64,000 nucleotides of DNA from Ectobius pallidus (GCA_964059195.1 CAXKWD010000006.1:6626530-6690529); one strand, 5' to 3'; shown: positions 1-10,778, counted from the stretch's first letter. Program-made: numbers and translations. Notes: generated from the letters alone by a model not told the origin.

Positions 1-186
1 TGAAATTCAGGTCATCGCCAATCCACTGCCAAAATAAACTCGATTCCATTTGTTTCGGCATAATTAACACGTCTTCTTAAAACTCACAGTGTGACCACTC
101 AGTATGAATAACAGGGCAGTACTAAAGGGAAACAAAAAACAAGCGCTTTAAAACACAGAAATCTATATCCTTGTACATACATGGTA

Positions 187-560
187 ACAATGGTTGTTCG
201 TACGAATATTTTAAAAGGAATACGCTGGTACTGTTTTCCTCTCTTGATACTGTCCAAACTAGATGACAATGGGTTGAATGAAACGCTGGTGGTATTAATT
301 TCTACCCGACAAAAATTATTCTCTTCCCACAAAATATTGATTTCTCAATTGACAAACAAAAAAAGGAGCCTAAATTAGTTATTTTAGGTTTTATATCCCG
401 TTTAGGTATATTTAGGTTTTTATACCCCATTTAGGTATTTTTAGGTGCCACAGAATTAATGTGGGTGAATCCTATGGACATGATTCGAAAAAGTGTATGA
501 GCGCTTTTTGTTTTGGAAGAAAAGGAAAAAATAGGTAAAAACCTAAGAATCCGGTCGCTA
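187..560. mobile_element. hAT-family element, fragment A (3' part)
   Basis: This stretch is a close copy of 61510-61891, which lies inside a complete hAT-like element with TIRs and an 8-bp TSD. Shared landmarks are the run with repeated TTTAGGTTTTTATACCCC blocks and the terminal ACCTAAGAATCCGGTC ending at 560. The end differs from copy B at one TIR base. The left TIR and the dimerisation-domain segment of copy B are not found upstream, so the element is truncated or rearranged, or begins before the window. The following 8 bases (561-568) fit the usual hAT target pattern with T at position 2 and A at 7. The short open frames here are not coding. Confidence 0.75.
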
Positions 561-568
561 CTCATTAG

Positions 569-932
569 CTTATGCACAGTGGGTGAGTCATGCTGGAAAT
601 ATTCACTCCGACATTCAATATCAATCAGTTCATGAATGGTTTAAATATGTTATTTCTATAATGCTTTGCATTTACTGTCACTTGATCCACAAAAAATATT
701 GGGCCTATTACCCTGCATGCATTTTCGCACATCAGACCCTGATTTTCTGGTCAGGTAATGGGGTTTGTTGCACTATATCTGGTTTCTATGAGCTCCCATA
801 CTGATTATTCTGGGTTGAAACATAGCCATGTAAATGGAACCATGCTCCGTCAGAGAAGATTAATAAATTTGAATCAATTACCCCATCACCAACATTCCTC
901 AACATCCAGGTACACAATTGCACTCGAATGCC
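569..932. other. Unassigned spacer
   Basis: No coding signature, TIR, tRNA-like head or tandem repeat was recognised. Short open frames lack any recognisable domain and have no splice or start context that would favour them. Confidence 0.5.
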
Positions 933-940
933 GTTATCAC

Positions 941-1575
941 TAGACCTGGGATTTTAAGGCAAATGTCTAATTTGTTCCTTATGAAATAACATGAAAATGT
1001 TTAAATATGTGGATGTTTCATGATAAATCACTTACATTTAAAGAGTTTTATAGTGCCCTAAAATGCCTATTTTACTTTTTTAGTGCCTAAAATGCCTATT
1101 TTGTATATTTAAAATAAAATTCAACTTCTGTAATATTTACAATCTTATAACTGACATCCCTCAATGAAAAGCAGAACAGCAGAGGTGGGTTTTTTCACAC
1201 AAACTTGATTATTCCAAACAATTGTCGGTAAAGGAATGCTGACTGATGGGCGAGGGGGAGGATAAAGGGGGAAGGACTACTGTGTCAAGTCACCAGTGAA
1301 AGAACATCTGTTTAAGTGAATATCGTTCGTGATGCCTAATTTTGCAGTTAATTCTGTTAAGAATAGGTATACCACGTTTCTTGCAGTAAAAAAGGGACCA
1401 TGTTACAGTTTAAGTGTATATTCTAATATTTTAAAATCTATTTTCTATCTATTTATACATTTTTAACGCATATTTTAAGTGCCTATTTTCTCTTTTAAAA
1501 GCCTATGTACTTGTTTTAAAAGCCTATTTTAGGTGCCTAAAACTAATTTTTTTAGAGACTAAAATCCCAGGTCTA
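941..1575. mobile_element. hAT-type MITE (635 bp)
   Basis: The element is bounded by perfect 16-bp terminal inverted repeats, TAGACCTGGGATTTTA at 941-956 and its complement at 1560-1575. It is flanked by identical 8-bp duplications GTTATCAC (933-940 and 1576-1583). Eight-base TSDs with T at 2 and A at 7 are the hAT hallmark. The interior is AT-rich, has repeated GTGCCTAAAATGCC-type blocks and carries no transposase, so it is non-autonomous. The TIR resembles those of the hAT elements at 43634-50481 and 61107-61891. Confidence 0.9.
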
Positions 1576-1583
1576 GTTATCAC

Positions 1584-2054
1584 GTGGTAGCAATTCACAG
1601 ACAACAGAGATCTAAGCCCAATATTTTTTGCAGTAAGTTAACTAAATCTAGTGTTTTTTCTCTCTCCATAATTTTCAACTAACCAACAAACATAATACGA
1701 TTTCTCACTATAATTTAAAATGGATGCCAGTTGATAAGTGAAAGAGGAAGCTGTTGATTGCTTTTTTGTTAACAGAAATTTCGAACCAAAGCCAATATCG
1801 CTCTACTAGTCAATTGATTTGACATGTTGTCTATTTTTTACGGAAAACAAATTAACATCTGAAAATGTTAAGTTCAACGTGCTGGGTTTCCATGTCAAGT
1901 CAATTAGAACGTAAATTGCAATACACATGTCAATATAAACTTGTTAACTTGACATGTTGGTGTTAAATGTTAAGCAGTGGAGCTGGAGACCCAGCTTGAT
2001 GTTTTAAATAATCTAATGTATTTACATCTGTAGTTGGATTAATAATTCCATTTA
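1584..2054. other. Unassigned spacer with weak inverted repeat
   Basis: No gene recognised. A short imperfect inverted pair is visible (CTAGTCAATTGATTTGACATG at 1805-1825 against CATGTCAAGTCAATTAG at 1891-1907). It could be the relic of a small TIR element, but no TSD could be assigned. Confidence 0.35.
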
Positions 2055-2705
2055 CAAGCATAAAAATCCCTTTAGGCAAGCCTACAGGCTGAGGTAGATT
2101 TCTAAGTGCTTTTGGTTTACTGTCGCTGCGTAGCACTCTTCTTCTTTAGCCTTGGCATGACAAACCCACAATAATAACAGCAAAAAAAAAAAGGGAAGAT
2201 CACTTTATCAAACGCTCAAATCTCGCCTTATATGAGAACTATCAAGAAACTAGTTATTGATTTGTAGAGTACTCATCAAGAGCTTTTCAACGATACCCCA
2301 CAAGACGTAGTTTCAAAAATTTCGAATTTCCATCCCCTCACCCTCACCCGTACCCCCAAAAACCCCCGAATTGTTGGTGTCACTGTGAACTCCATAGGGA
2401 GTACTCTAATCTATTCAAACAAAGTTACCCTCTATACTTCATAAGGGCCGAGATATAAATGTTTTAAAATTTCAACCCCCTCCCCCGACCACCCCCTTGG
2501 GCCAATTTTGCTCATTAACGAACTTGTTCGAACTATTGGGCGTAGAAATAACATAATAAAATTTGGTTCAAATATCTTCAAAATTACGGCCGCTAGCGTG
2601 TAAAGATATACATATCACAAAAAAAAAAAATTTGAACGGATGGTGGTTTCGTACTTAGGGAAGCATGAAACATAAAGATATGAAAGAATTTTTCGAAAAT
2701 CATGA
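2055..2705 (-). repeat. Dispersed repeat R2, copy a
   Basis: A non-coding dispersed repeat recurs in the opposite orientation at 32815-34560 (there split by a pogo/Tigger element), with partial pieces at 57069-57140 and 59743-59840. Diagnostic landmarks are CCTTTAGGCAAGCCTACAGG near one end, AAGAGCTTTTCAACGATACC in the middle and TACGGCCGCTAGCGTGTAAAG near the other end. It contains C-rich blocks (2330-2370, 2465-2505). No transposase or reverse transcriptase is seen and the class is unknown to me. TSDs could not be defined. Confidence 0.8.
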
Positions 2706-2760
2706 CATGGAACATAATATTATCCCTGCCAAAGGGGACTGGCTCATTAGAAAATTTCGC

Positions 2761-3130
2761 TAAACTTCACAATAACGTGACCGCCATCTCAGCCAAGCCG
2801 TACCGATTGGGACCAACTCTGCAGTGGTGCCAATATCACAAATTTGACTACATGCCGATGGAATTCGGCAGATAAACGTCACCATGTGCCATGCCGGTGT
2901 AATCCCATATGTACCCATAATACGAAGGGTATTATGAGTATAAAACCAGTATTAGCAGGAGTTACCAGTACCTTAAGAAATTATTACAAACTAAAGCATT
3001 GGACTTCCTAGTGTAACGAAGTTTTAAGAAAGGCGTGGAAGTGTAAAAAAGCTTCTGCATTGAGGTAAGTAGTGACAGGTAAATTCTAGGTCAGTGACAG
3101 GTTATGTTAGGTTAGGAACAGTTATATTAG
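2761..3130 (+). repeat. Dispersed repeat R9, copy a
   Basis: This matches 18071-18640 (landmarks TGACYGCCATCTCAGCCA, AAAGCATTGGACTTC) and, in its 3' part, 31088-31190 (GGTAAGTAG...CAGGTA, GTTAGGTTAGG). No coding capacity is recognised. The internal TTAGG doublets are too few to be an interstitial telomere. Confidence 0.7.
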
Positions 3131-3597
3131 TTTAGCAGCAATATACTGAACAGAATGGGGGTTAGTATGTCCCTTACCACTGCACCAGTCATTCATCTTT
3201 TGTTTTCCGCGGCTCGGAGGGGCACGGTCACTAATGCCAGAGCATACCTCACTGTTAAGTGGCTACACTATTCTGAAGGAGTTTCGAAAATTTGATTATT
3301 GGTACTTCTGCTAAAACATTGGATAGAGGAAGAAATTAAAGTTGGTTTTGTTGGAATTTCGCAGCCTTTTAGAGAGCTATTATAGCTATTTATGTATCAA
3401 GTAAGCAAAATAACACTTTAGCGGATGAATTGCATGCGTGGTGAATACAATATTTTTTAGTAAAAGCTCTCTAAATTAAATTAAACGAAACAAAAATATC
3501 TTATTAATGATTATAATGAAAGGCAGTCAGCCATTTGTTAAACTCATTCCCACAGCCACCTAAATCGCAAAACAACAATGAACCGTACGTACCAATA

Positions 3598-3910
3598 AAC
3601 TAAACTCCGTGGCGCTACATCCCTGGAGGGACTTGGCCTACCACCCAACTGCTGCATCAACTCCCGTAGGTAGACGGCAGCATTGGGGGGCATGTGGTCA
3701 GCATGCCGACACCCACAGCCGTTAATGGTGGTTTTCTGGACCGGAGCCGCTACTTCTCTATCAAGTAGCTCCTCAATTTGGAATCACGAGGCTGAGTGCA
3801 CCCCTATCAGACCTCCCTACCTCAGAAAAATCCGAGGAGGTACCGGGAATCTAACCCAGGCCGACGGATCTGTAGTCAGCAACGCTAACCACAAGACCAT
3901 GCCGGCGGCT
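3598..3910 (-). mobile_element. tRNA-derived SINE, copy 1
   Basis: This is a reverse-strand copy of the SINE at 62571-62874. Read on the minus strand it starts with a tRNA-like head (GCCGCCGGCATGG...GTGGTTAGCG, box-B-like GGTTAGATTCCC). It continues through a conserved body (CTCAGCCTCGTGATTC-like, GGCCAAGTCCCTCCAGGGA-like) and ends in a short TTTAG-type tail. A 12-bp target duplication TACGTACCAATA flanks it at 3586-3597 and 3911-3922. Transcription would be by RNA polymerase III from internal A and B boxes, and mobilisation needs a partner LINE. ORFs across it are not genes. Confidence 0.93.
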
Positions 3911-3922
3911 TACGTACCAATA

Positions 3923-4948
3923 CAAAATACATTATGAGTTGCTTTTTGTAAACAATAATGCATACAAACTATAATTATGAAAAGCTTGTGAAAATATGAG
4001 TGATAATCCCGGGGAAATTTCAATCCAAGCTAGAAACATTGAATTGGAGCTGGTGCCAGCAACATGACGGCAATAGTAGACTATGAGAAGGAATATATTG
4101 CAAGCAATCGATGGCAAACAATGATTCTCTTGTGACCCAAGATGTGAAAAGTTGTTGGCTTATATATGTTGTTATATGATGAAGAAGGCTACCCTGTTTT
4201 GCGAAAAACCCTGGTCAAGTTTCTGATTCTCACATAGAAACATGTTGGCTTAAATTTGTTGTTTTATGACCTTTTATATGCTTAAATCCATGTTAAAGTT
4301 GCCATCTGAGTTTTGTTTATAGACTGCTATGACGACTTTAAAGTACAAGGTTGATAAAACTGCATTTTGAATGCACTTTTATGCAATTTTAGCGGCCTAG
4401 GTTGCTAAAATGTAATTTTTCGGCGTGTTACCAGTCCGACAAGCAGCTGTTTTAGAGAGCGTGTACTAAAAAGTTCTTTACTCAAACATTGTCAACAGTG
4501 CACTTGACGTTCTGCACTCAGCAGTTTGAGTATAAAAATCACGCCTTGTTTGATAACATGCTGAAATGATATGAAGAGCCTTACACTGAAACATTGTGAG
4601 GACTGGAACTGTAAGATGTGTTCGACTGTACACCACCGCTCTGTACCAAGGCGTTACTGCTGGCTGAATTGGGAAATGGACGACAGGGGGAGTTACTACG
4701 ACTGGATGATTTGCTGCTTCCTTGATGCACCACCTGCAAACTATCCATCCTTTTGCTTCTTCCAAGTTATCTCCATATCACCCACCATCCAAAATACCTG
4801 CCAAAGAAACGAATGAAATCTGTTATCACAGTGTAGTCAGGACTGATACTAGATAACAATAACTTAGTATTTGTCATACATAACAAAGGTTATATTTAAA
4901 TAAAATAAATAAAAACAAAGTAATATAAGCAGTGGAACATACTGAATC
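3923..4948. other. Unassigned, ~1 kb
   Basis: AT-rich sequence without a recognised domain, TIR pair or repeat match elsewhere in the window. Overlapping ORFs on both strands at 4478-4816 look like chance open frames. Confidence 0.4.
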
Positions 4949-5089
4949 AATAAAATGAATAAAATATTGCATACACTGATGCTCCACTATGACATAGTGG
5001 AGCATCAGTGTATGCAATATTTTATTCATTTTATTTTATTTTACGACATAGTGGAGCAACAGTGTATGCAATATTTTATTCATTTTATT
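4949..5089. repeat. Perfect 42-bp palindrome plus third arm copy
   Basis: Positions 4949-4990 are perfectly complementary to 4994-5035, leaving a 3-nt loop (GAC). A third copy of the right arm follows at about 5047-5089 with one difference (AGCAAC for AGCATC). Transcribed RNA would fold into a near-perfect 42-bp stem. No transposon ends or TSD were identified. Confidence 0.95.
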
Positions 5090-5099
5090 GAAGGTTATA

Positions 5100-5520
5100 T
5101 TTTTTACATAACACACTATTTTCTCCTTCTGCACAAGTCACTTTATCAAAAATCTTTATAACTAGCCAAATGAGTAAGCCAACATATTAATTGCAAAGAT
5201 TAATTCTGATTAGATTGAGTTATAGAAATCACATCACTCCTGAGATAAGATAACAATTTAAATTCCTAACCACGCTTATCTTACACAGGCCAATATCCTG
5301 TAACTCATTTGGGTATCTTTCAAGCTCACCTGACAATGTCATGCTAAACAGGGATCAAATCACTGTCTGGGGTTTTTTTTCAGGTTGGGGGAATAGGAAT
5401 GAAGTGCATTCAGCTACATATGGGCTTGGATTTTTTCAAACTGATCAGATCTCAATTGAACATTTATCTGGGCAACTGGGATCCGCTGGACTCATTTGCT
5501 GATATTTTACACATTACTAG
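5100..5520. other. Unassigned spacer
   Basis: AT-rich, no recognised coding domain, repeat match or structure. Confidence 0.4.
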
Positions 5521-5523
5521 TCA

Positions 5524-5739
5524 ATATCGTCGTCGTTATGGTAGAAGTCATTAACTCCAAAAATGGCCACTACTACTACATTGCTTGAAAGGCAGGTAGA
5601 ACTCACTAATTGATATCTAAGTAACTAATACTTTTCGCTTCACCAAGTCCATATATACAATGGTTTATTCTAACTTTAAAAAGTTGTATCTCAAAACCAA
5701 CATTTTGGACTTGGTGACTTCTGCTGTAACGACGATATG
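5524..5739. mobile_element. Possible ~216-bp MITE with imperfect TIRs
   Basis: The left end (ATATCGTCGTCGTTATGG, then AGAAGTCA) and the complement of the right end (ATATCGTCGTTACAGC, then AGAAGTCA) form an imperfect inverted repeat of about 38 bp around an AT-rich core. No TSD could be fixed and no coding is present. It may be a decayed MITE or a chance inverted repeat. Confidence 0.5.
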
Positions 5740-5885
5740 TTCATGACGTGTATGAAATTTCATGACTTTGTTTCTTTTGGTGCTATATATAAGTAGGGCC
5801 CAGATTTGAAGGTTTTTCCCCAGCTTCCAAATTATAACTTTTTAACATATTTTTTCCGTTTCATTCCCCTTGCTTCCGAACATAT

Positions 5886-6862
5886 TGTGACAAAGCCAGA
5901 AAAGCCTAGAAGCTTTTGTAGATGAAGGACTCGGGCCGAAAGAACTAGAGTTAGATAAATCCAGAAAGGCACGGCCCTCTTATTGCTGATTGGAGCCGCG
6001 CGTCGACGGGTGCGGCCTACTCCCTGGCACGGCGGCGCGGTGAGGACGGTGCGCGCCCGTGGGAGGGGCCAGAGGTGGAGCCACGCGCTAGGGCTGCGAC
6101 TTCGCCCCGCGCGGACATTCTAGACAATGCGCGGGCGGAGAGCTTTCGAGAGACCGGGTCTGGAATATTCGTCGGCCCTATATATAGGGCGGCGAGCGAG
6201 CAGAGTCAGTCAGTCAACGAGTCAGAGACGGCAACGAGGAGTGATGAGTCAGTCAGTCAAGGAGAGTCAGTCAGAAACAGCAACGAGGAGTGATGAGTTC
6301 AGTTCAGTGTGAGGAGTCAGTACATCAGAGGAGAGACAGTCCGTGAAGAGTCAGAGGGTCAACGAGGGAACAGTCAGAGAGGCAGTCCGTGAGTAGCGGC
6401 GAGCGTCAGCGTCAGAGGGTGAGCTGGACGGAGAGGACTGATCAGCGCGGCCTGAGTGTGTCTTGGGAAGCTGAGGAGCCAGTGACCGGAGGGACCCGAG
6501 AGCGGAATAGCTAGTCAACGGGGAACTAGTGACCGGAGGGAAGGGTGAACGGAAGAGCTGGTGAGCTGATCTGGGCTGAGGTAGTGCCGTCCCGGGGAAC
6601 TCGGCGCGACGGGTGGATCGCACAGCGGCAGCGAGGACTGTGGAGTTGACCGACGCGACGTGGGATGTTCTGGATTGGACTGGAACAGTGCTGTAATTAG
6701 GACTGAGCACAGTGAGAGTGAGCACTGAACAGGACAGTGAACTGGCAAATAGTCTGGAGTTTTCTGGCTGTATTGGCAATTGTTGTAGGAAATAAAGAAA
6801 CCTCCATCCTTCAATTATAAACTCGGTGTTCTCATTTTGAACCCCGACGAGCCCTTGTTACA
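5886..6862 (+). repeat. 5' LTR
   Basis: A 977-bp LTR with TG...CA ends, GC-richer than its surroundings. It contains a TATA box at 6179-6186, multiple AGTCAGTC repeats just downstream (6200-6290), and a polyadenylation signal AATAAA at 6791-6796 near the U5 end. ORFs within it are shadows repeated in the 3' LTR. Confidence 0.95.
6179..6186 (+). promoter_or_regulatory. LTR TATA box
   Basis: TATATATA lies in CCCTATATATAGGGCGG, followed about 25-35 bp later by AGTCAGTCAGTC, a plausible insect initiator context. The same arrangement is preserved in the 3' LTR (about 8231-8238) and in the diverged solo LTR at 50633-51459, which supports function in the retrotransposon promoter. Confidence 0.7.
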
Positions 6863-6863
6863 C

Positions 6864-6880
6864 TGGTGTCAGAAGTGGGA
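6864..6880 (+). promoter_or_regulatory. Primer-binding site, tRNA-Leu type
   Basis: TGGTGTCAGAAGTGGGA begins one base after the 5' LTR. It is complementary to the 3' end of metazoan tRNA-Leu (...CCACTTCTGACACCA), a primer used by many Gypsy-class retrotransposons. It would prime minus-strand DNA synthesis. Confidence 0.85.
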
Positions 6881-6900
6881 TATAATTGAAGGAAGGCAAG

Positions 6901-7809
6901 ATGGAGGACATGTTCAAATTATTACTTCACGCCATGGACCAGCTGAACGAGAAAATGGACCAGCAGTATGACCGACTGAACGAGATAATTGACCAGCATT
7001 ACACCGAAACAAGAGAAATTATAAGGGAAATGAAGAATCTGCGCTTAAGCCCTAAGGAAGAACTTGAGCAGGAACTGACACCGGCCAAGGAAAGATCGAA
7101 TAAGCCGGGCAGCGAACTGGTGGCCGTGAGAAGTGAACCGGAGAGACCGGCCAGGGTGGAAGAAAAAGAAGGGCAGGAAGAGAACATGGCTATCACCTTA
7201 CCACCAGCTACCGAAGGGGAAGATCACGCCCTGAGTAAACCACAACGGGACGACGTGGAAGAAGGACAGACACCGCTGGACGACGTGGACGTAGGACGGG
7301 CACTGCGGGACGACGTGGACGCCGGAGAGACACCGCGTGACGGCGTGGACGTGGGACAGACTCCGCGGGACGTCATGTCGGGTACGGGACCGACGTGGGA
7401 GGAGGTAGCCAGTCGCAGCGCCACCTACGAAGGCTGTGGGAACCAGCAGGACGCCCTAGTGGTCAGGGACGGGGGCCTGAAAGGGAGCTGGGAGTCTGCG
7501 GATGAGAAGGCGACTGCGGAACACCTAGTCCTTCCAAGAGCCGGAGTCAAGGAGGTCCTGGAGGAAGTCCACGCAGGAGCAACAGGTGACCACTCGGGAG
7601 CGAACCGGATCCTCGACAAACTGCGGAGAATGTTCCACTGGTTGCACCAATGGAGTGACGCCGAGAGGCGGCGTGAACAACGCGACACCTGTGCTGCCAG
7701 CAGAGGGCCTAGAACTTGCAGCCGTGGGGCCATGAGGCAATACAACGTGGCAGGCCCATGTTCCATTACTGATGACGGAAATCGGCACCTGTTGTTGGCC
7801 ATGAATTAG
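6901..7809 (+). pseudogene. Gag-like / integrase fusion remnant of Gypsy-type element
   Basis: I take the ATG at 6901 as the start, although the frame opens slightly upstream. Residues 1-60 are a heptad-rich, charged N-terminus (QLNEKMDQQYDRLNEI), probably Gag coiled coil. Residues about 117-157 are four imperfect 10-residue repeats of the DDVDVGRALR type. From about residue 218 the sequence becomes integrase: an HHCC-like start (EVHAGATGDHSG) and then the VAGP...TDDGNRHLL lead into the DDE core. The cysteine half of the zinc finger is degraded. A stop follows MN where the family has a codon, and the frame continues FTKWPEVY after it. The join of gag to integrase reflects a large internal deletion. 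Confidence 0.85.
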
Positions 7810-7937
7810 TTCACCAAGTGGCCAGAAGTCTACCGCATCCAACGACAGCCAAGAGTGAAGATGCTGGTAGTACACCTGGACCGTCTGGCGGCATATCATG
7901 GGGCACTTCGGGACGAAGGCCCTTAAGGAGGGGGCAA
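7810..7937 (+). other. Integrase tail remnant and polypurine tract
   Basis: After the stop at 7807-7809 the same frame continues with integrase-like FTKWPEVYRIQ up to about 7925. The polypurine tract AAGGAGGGGGCAA lies directly before the 3' LTR (about 7925-7937) and would prime plus-strand synthesis. Confidence 0.75.
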
Positions 7938-8907
7938 TGTGACAAAGCCAGAAAAGCCTAGAAGCTTTTGTAGATGAAGGACTCGGGCCGAAAGAACTAG
8001 AGTTAGATAAATCCAGAAAGGCACGGCCCTCTTATTGCTGATTGGAGCCGCGCGTCGACGGGTGTGGCCTACTCCCTGGCACGGCGGCGCGGTGAGGACG
8101 GTGCGCGCCCGTGGGAGGGGCCAGAGGTGGAGCCACGCGCTAGGGCTGCGACTTCGCCCCGCGCGGACATTCTAGACAATGCGCGGGCGGAGAGCTTTCG
8201 AGAGACCGGGTCTGGAATATTCGTCGGCCCTATATATAGGGCGGCGAGCGAGCAGAGTCAGTCAGTCAACGAGTCAGAGACGGCAACGAGGAGTGATGAG
8301 TCAGTCAGTCAAGGAGAGTCAGTCAGAAACAGCAACGAGGAGTGATGAGTTCAGTTCAGTGTGAGGAGTCAGTACATCAGAGGAGAGACAGTCCGTGAAG
8401 AGTCAGAGGGTCAACGAGGGAACAGTCAGAGAGGCAGTCCGTGAGTAGCGGCGAGCGTCAGCGTCAGAGGGTGAGCTGGACGGAGAGGACTGATCAGCGC
8501 GGCCTGAGTGTGTCTTGGGAAGCTGAGGAGCCAGTGACCGGAGGGACCCGAGAGCGGAATAGCTAGTCAACGGGGAACTAGTGACCGGAGGGAAGGGTGA
8601 ACGGAAGAGCTGGTGAGCTGATCTGGGCTGAGGTAGTGCCGTCCCGGGGAACTCGGCGCGACGGGTGGATCGCACAGCGGCAGCGAGGACTGTGGAGTTG
8701 ACCGATGCGACGTGGGATGTTCTGGATTGGACTGGAACAGTGCTGTAATTAGGACTGAGCACAGTGAGAGTGAGCACTGAACAGGACAGTGAACTGGCAA
8801 ATAGTTTTCTGGCTGTATTGGCAATTGTTGTAGGAAATAAAGAAACCTCCATCCTTCAATTATAAACTCGGTGTTCTCATTTTGAACCCCGACGAGCCCT
8901 TGTTACA
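7938..8907 (+). repeat. 3' LTR
   Basis: A 970-bp direct copy of the 5' LTR. Differences seen by eye are C to T at the start region (GGGTGYGGCC), C to T at ACCGAYGCGAC, and loss of 7 bp near the end (AATAG[TCTGGAG]TTTTC). The polyadenylation signal is at 8836-8841. Confidence 0.95.
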
Positions 8908-9147
8908 CCTTATAGAACATAAAAAGAGCTAAATCGTTCAGAAATGCCTAAAAGGGAAAACAAGGAGTTAAACAGGACTTTTGCAGTAAAACACTATAAT
9001 TACATAGATTTTCCAATTAATGCAAGGGAAAATAAATTTGTGAATTTGTGAAATTGGAAACATAATAAAAAATAAATTTATACAATGCACTGAAATCCCA
9101 ACAATGTATATGTTACTTTCTCGCTTGTCTTTGTAACTTGAAAATAG

Positions 9148-9425
9148 GCTCAATATTTTTACATTAGAAGACTTATTTTAAGCATATAGAAGAGCCTTAC
9201 CAGAACATGGTTCACCATTTTGTGTTGTAAAACATAAGAGAGGTAAGGCTTTTAAAAGTGGAGAAAAATATAGGCCTAATGTTAAATGTATTTAATACAT
9301 TTTGTGAAAAGTTCGCTCAAATTTCAGACCGTGAAATTGACATCTCAGTTCACTGGAGTCTCAGAAATTAGCACATACTGAATTCTTAAAGAGGTGTTAA
9401 CCACCAGGAAAGTGTTGAATGTACA
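9148..9425 (+). repeat. Dispersed repeat R5, copy a part 1
   Basis: Matches 31896-32155 (landmarks CATTTTGTGTTGTAAAA, AAGAGAGGTAAGGC, ATAGGCCTAAT). The second half of R5 is found at 10527-10760, whereas at 31896-32400 the two halves are contiguous. About 1.1 kb has therefore been inserted into this copy. No coding was recognised. Confidence 0.75.
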
Positions 9426-9797
9426 GTCAATCAATTAAAAAACGTTGGGCATTATTTGGTAAAGTACCATGCATATGCGCTTGTACCAAAAGACTTAAGG
9501 TTAGGTTCACATCTGCCTCTTGTCTATCCATGTATTATCTTGATTATTTAGTCATTTTTGTTCTAAAACGAACATATATAGAAGGCTGTGGCTATATGCC
9601 TCACATCCACCATATTCTTGTGTGCAAGTTCTTATAATATTAAGAATGAATAAATTCGCAAGGAATATGTTTATTCAAGGAGCATTTTTTAAAGATTTTA
9701 TTTTATAATACCGGTACTTGTAGTACAATATAAATAATTTTGGCTTAAACTTATTATCATCAAAATTATGTAGGCTATTCTCATCTGTTCGCAATAA
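9426..9797. other. Unassigned part of the insertion in R5
   Basis: Lies between the two R5 halves. The ORF at 9419-9637 has no recognisable domain. No TIR was found that would define the inserted element. Confidence 0.4.
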
Positions 9798-9870
9798 CGT
9801 ACTGGTCAAGACATCGGAATTGAACGTGTGGGACCAGGGTGCGATCCTTAGTGGGATCTTGTATATTTTT
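9798..9870 (+). mobile_element. tRNA-like SINE head followed by T-run
   Basis: A cloverleaf-like stretch with an A-box-like ACTGGTCAAGACATCGG, then a degenerate B box (GGGTGCGATCC) and soon after a long T-run at about 9869-9881. This resembles the tRNA-derived heads at 18926, 30806, 35346 and 46078. It is not an intact tRNA. Confidence 0.45.
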
Positions 9871-10089
9871 TTTTTTTTATTTGTTTATTTTTCAAACACA
9901 GCTATAATTGCAATAAAATAATAATTACTTCTAATTAATTATCATTGTTGGTGTCGAATTTGGACACACACAAAAGAAAGCAAGAAAGAAAGTATGATTT
10001 TACAATAAATGCTTATCTGTGGCATAAAATAATAAGAAACGTACTGAAAACAGAAGATAACATAATGAAACATAACAACGAACTTAAAT

Positions 10090-10330
10090 AAGAATAAGCG
10101 GAAAAAAAATGAGCCACACACTCAGTAGGAAGTCCATCCACCATCCATTACTATAACTTCCCTCACTCTATTGGACATTGACTCTACAAAGTTTAGAAAA
10201 TAATTATCCTTGTCTGCCACAGCTTCCAAAGCAGTTTGAATTAGTTCCCACAGTTCTGCTTCAGAAGCTGGAGGTGTGTTAGGCCAGTACCTTGTCATAT
10301 GCTTCTTTACTTCCGTCCACACATTCTCAA
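10090..10330 (-). pseudogene. Tc1-like transposase, C-terminal fragment
   Basis: The minus-strand frame at 10122-10322 matches the end of Tc1-type transposases: the stretch after the third catalytic residue (VKKHMTRYWPNTPPASEAEL) and the conserved C-terminal NFVESMSNRVREVIVMDGG motif ending in TSY. The DDE core and the N-terminal DNA-binding domain are absent, so it is a dead fragment. Confidence 0.8.
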
Positions 10331-10526
10331 TAGGATGTGTTGTCGTGTGTTGTGCTTTCCACGTTCATTTTTGCCTGCCGTTGCATGGCCTCATATGTTG
10401 AGAAATGACCTGTATTTTATGTTTTCTATAGGAAACTTGTGAACTAAAGCGTTAAAACTTTAATTTTAACTGCATACAAGTCCCGACGTTTTTTTATTTG
10501 AGTCACTGTACAATGTGATGTGTTTG

Positions 10527-10760
10527 TGAAATCAGCAATTCGCAAAAGTGTGTTTTTTCCACAACAATTCCATACGCCAGAAAAGATAATGTCAACAGTA
10601 AATAAGGATCCTGAGACAGAATGTAAGCTTAGTATTGAAGCCACTAGATGTCAGGGTGTATAGCGTACATGTTTCAATGCTGTCAGTTCTACTTACAGAA
10701 TTGAACAAAGCCTACTGAATGAGGACTAGGGAGCTGAACCCCCAAGAAATGGTGCGCGGG
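10527..10760 (+). repeat. Dispersed repeat R5, copy a part 2
   Basis: Matches 32165-32400 (landmarks CAATTCGCAAAA, AGAAAAGATAATGTCAA, ACTAGATGTCAGGGTGTAT). See R5 part 1 for the interruption. Confidence 0.75.
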
Positions 10761-10778
10761 TAGTAAATTGTTCTTCTC

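Larger units (their letters stand above)
5886..8907 (+). mobile_element. Young internally deleted Gypsy-type LTR retrotransposon
   Basis: The layout is a 5' LTR (5886-6862), a primer-binding site, a ~1.07-kb internal region, a polypurine tract and a 3' LTR (7938-8907). LTRs begin TGTGAC and end GTTACA. By eye they differ by two substitutions and one 7-bp indel, so insertion was recent. The interior joins a gag-like N-terminus to the middle of integrase. Protease, reverse transcriptase and RNase H are missing, so it cannot move alone. No matching TSD was found (left flank CATAT, right flank CCTTA). A diverged solo LTR of the family lies at 50633-51459. Confidence 0.92.

Noticed and set aside
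6351..8852. Long minus-strand frames in the LTRs (142 and 149 codons) as genes
   Set aside because: They duplicate exactly in both LTRs, have no domain, and oppose the retrotransposon; they follow from GC-rich LTR composition.
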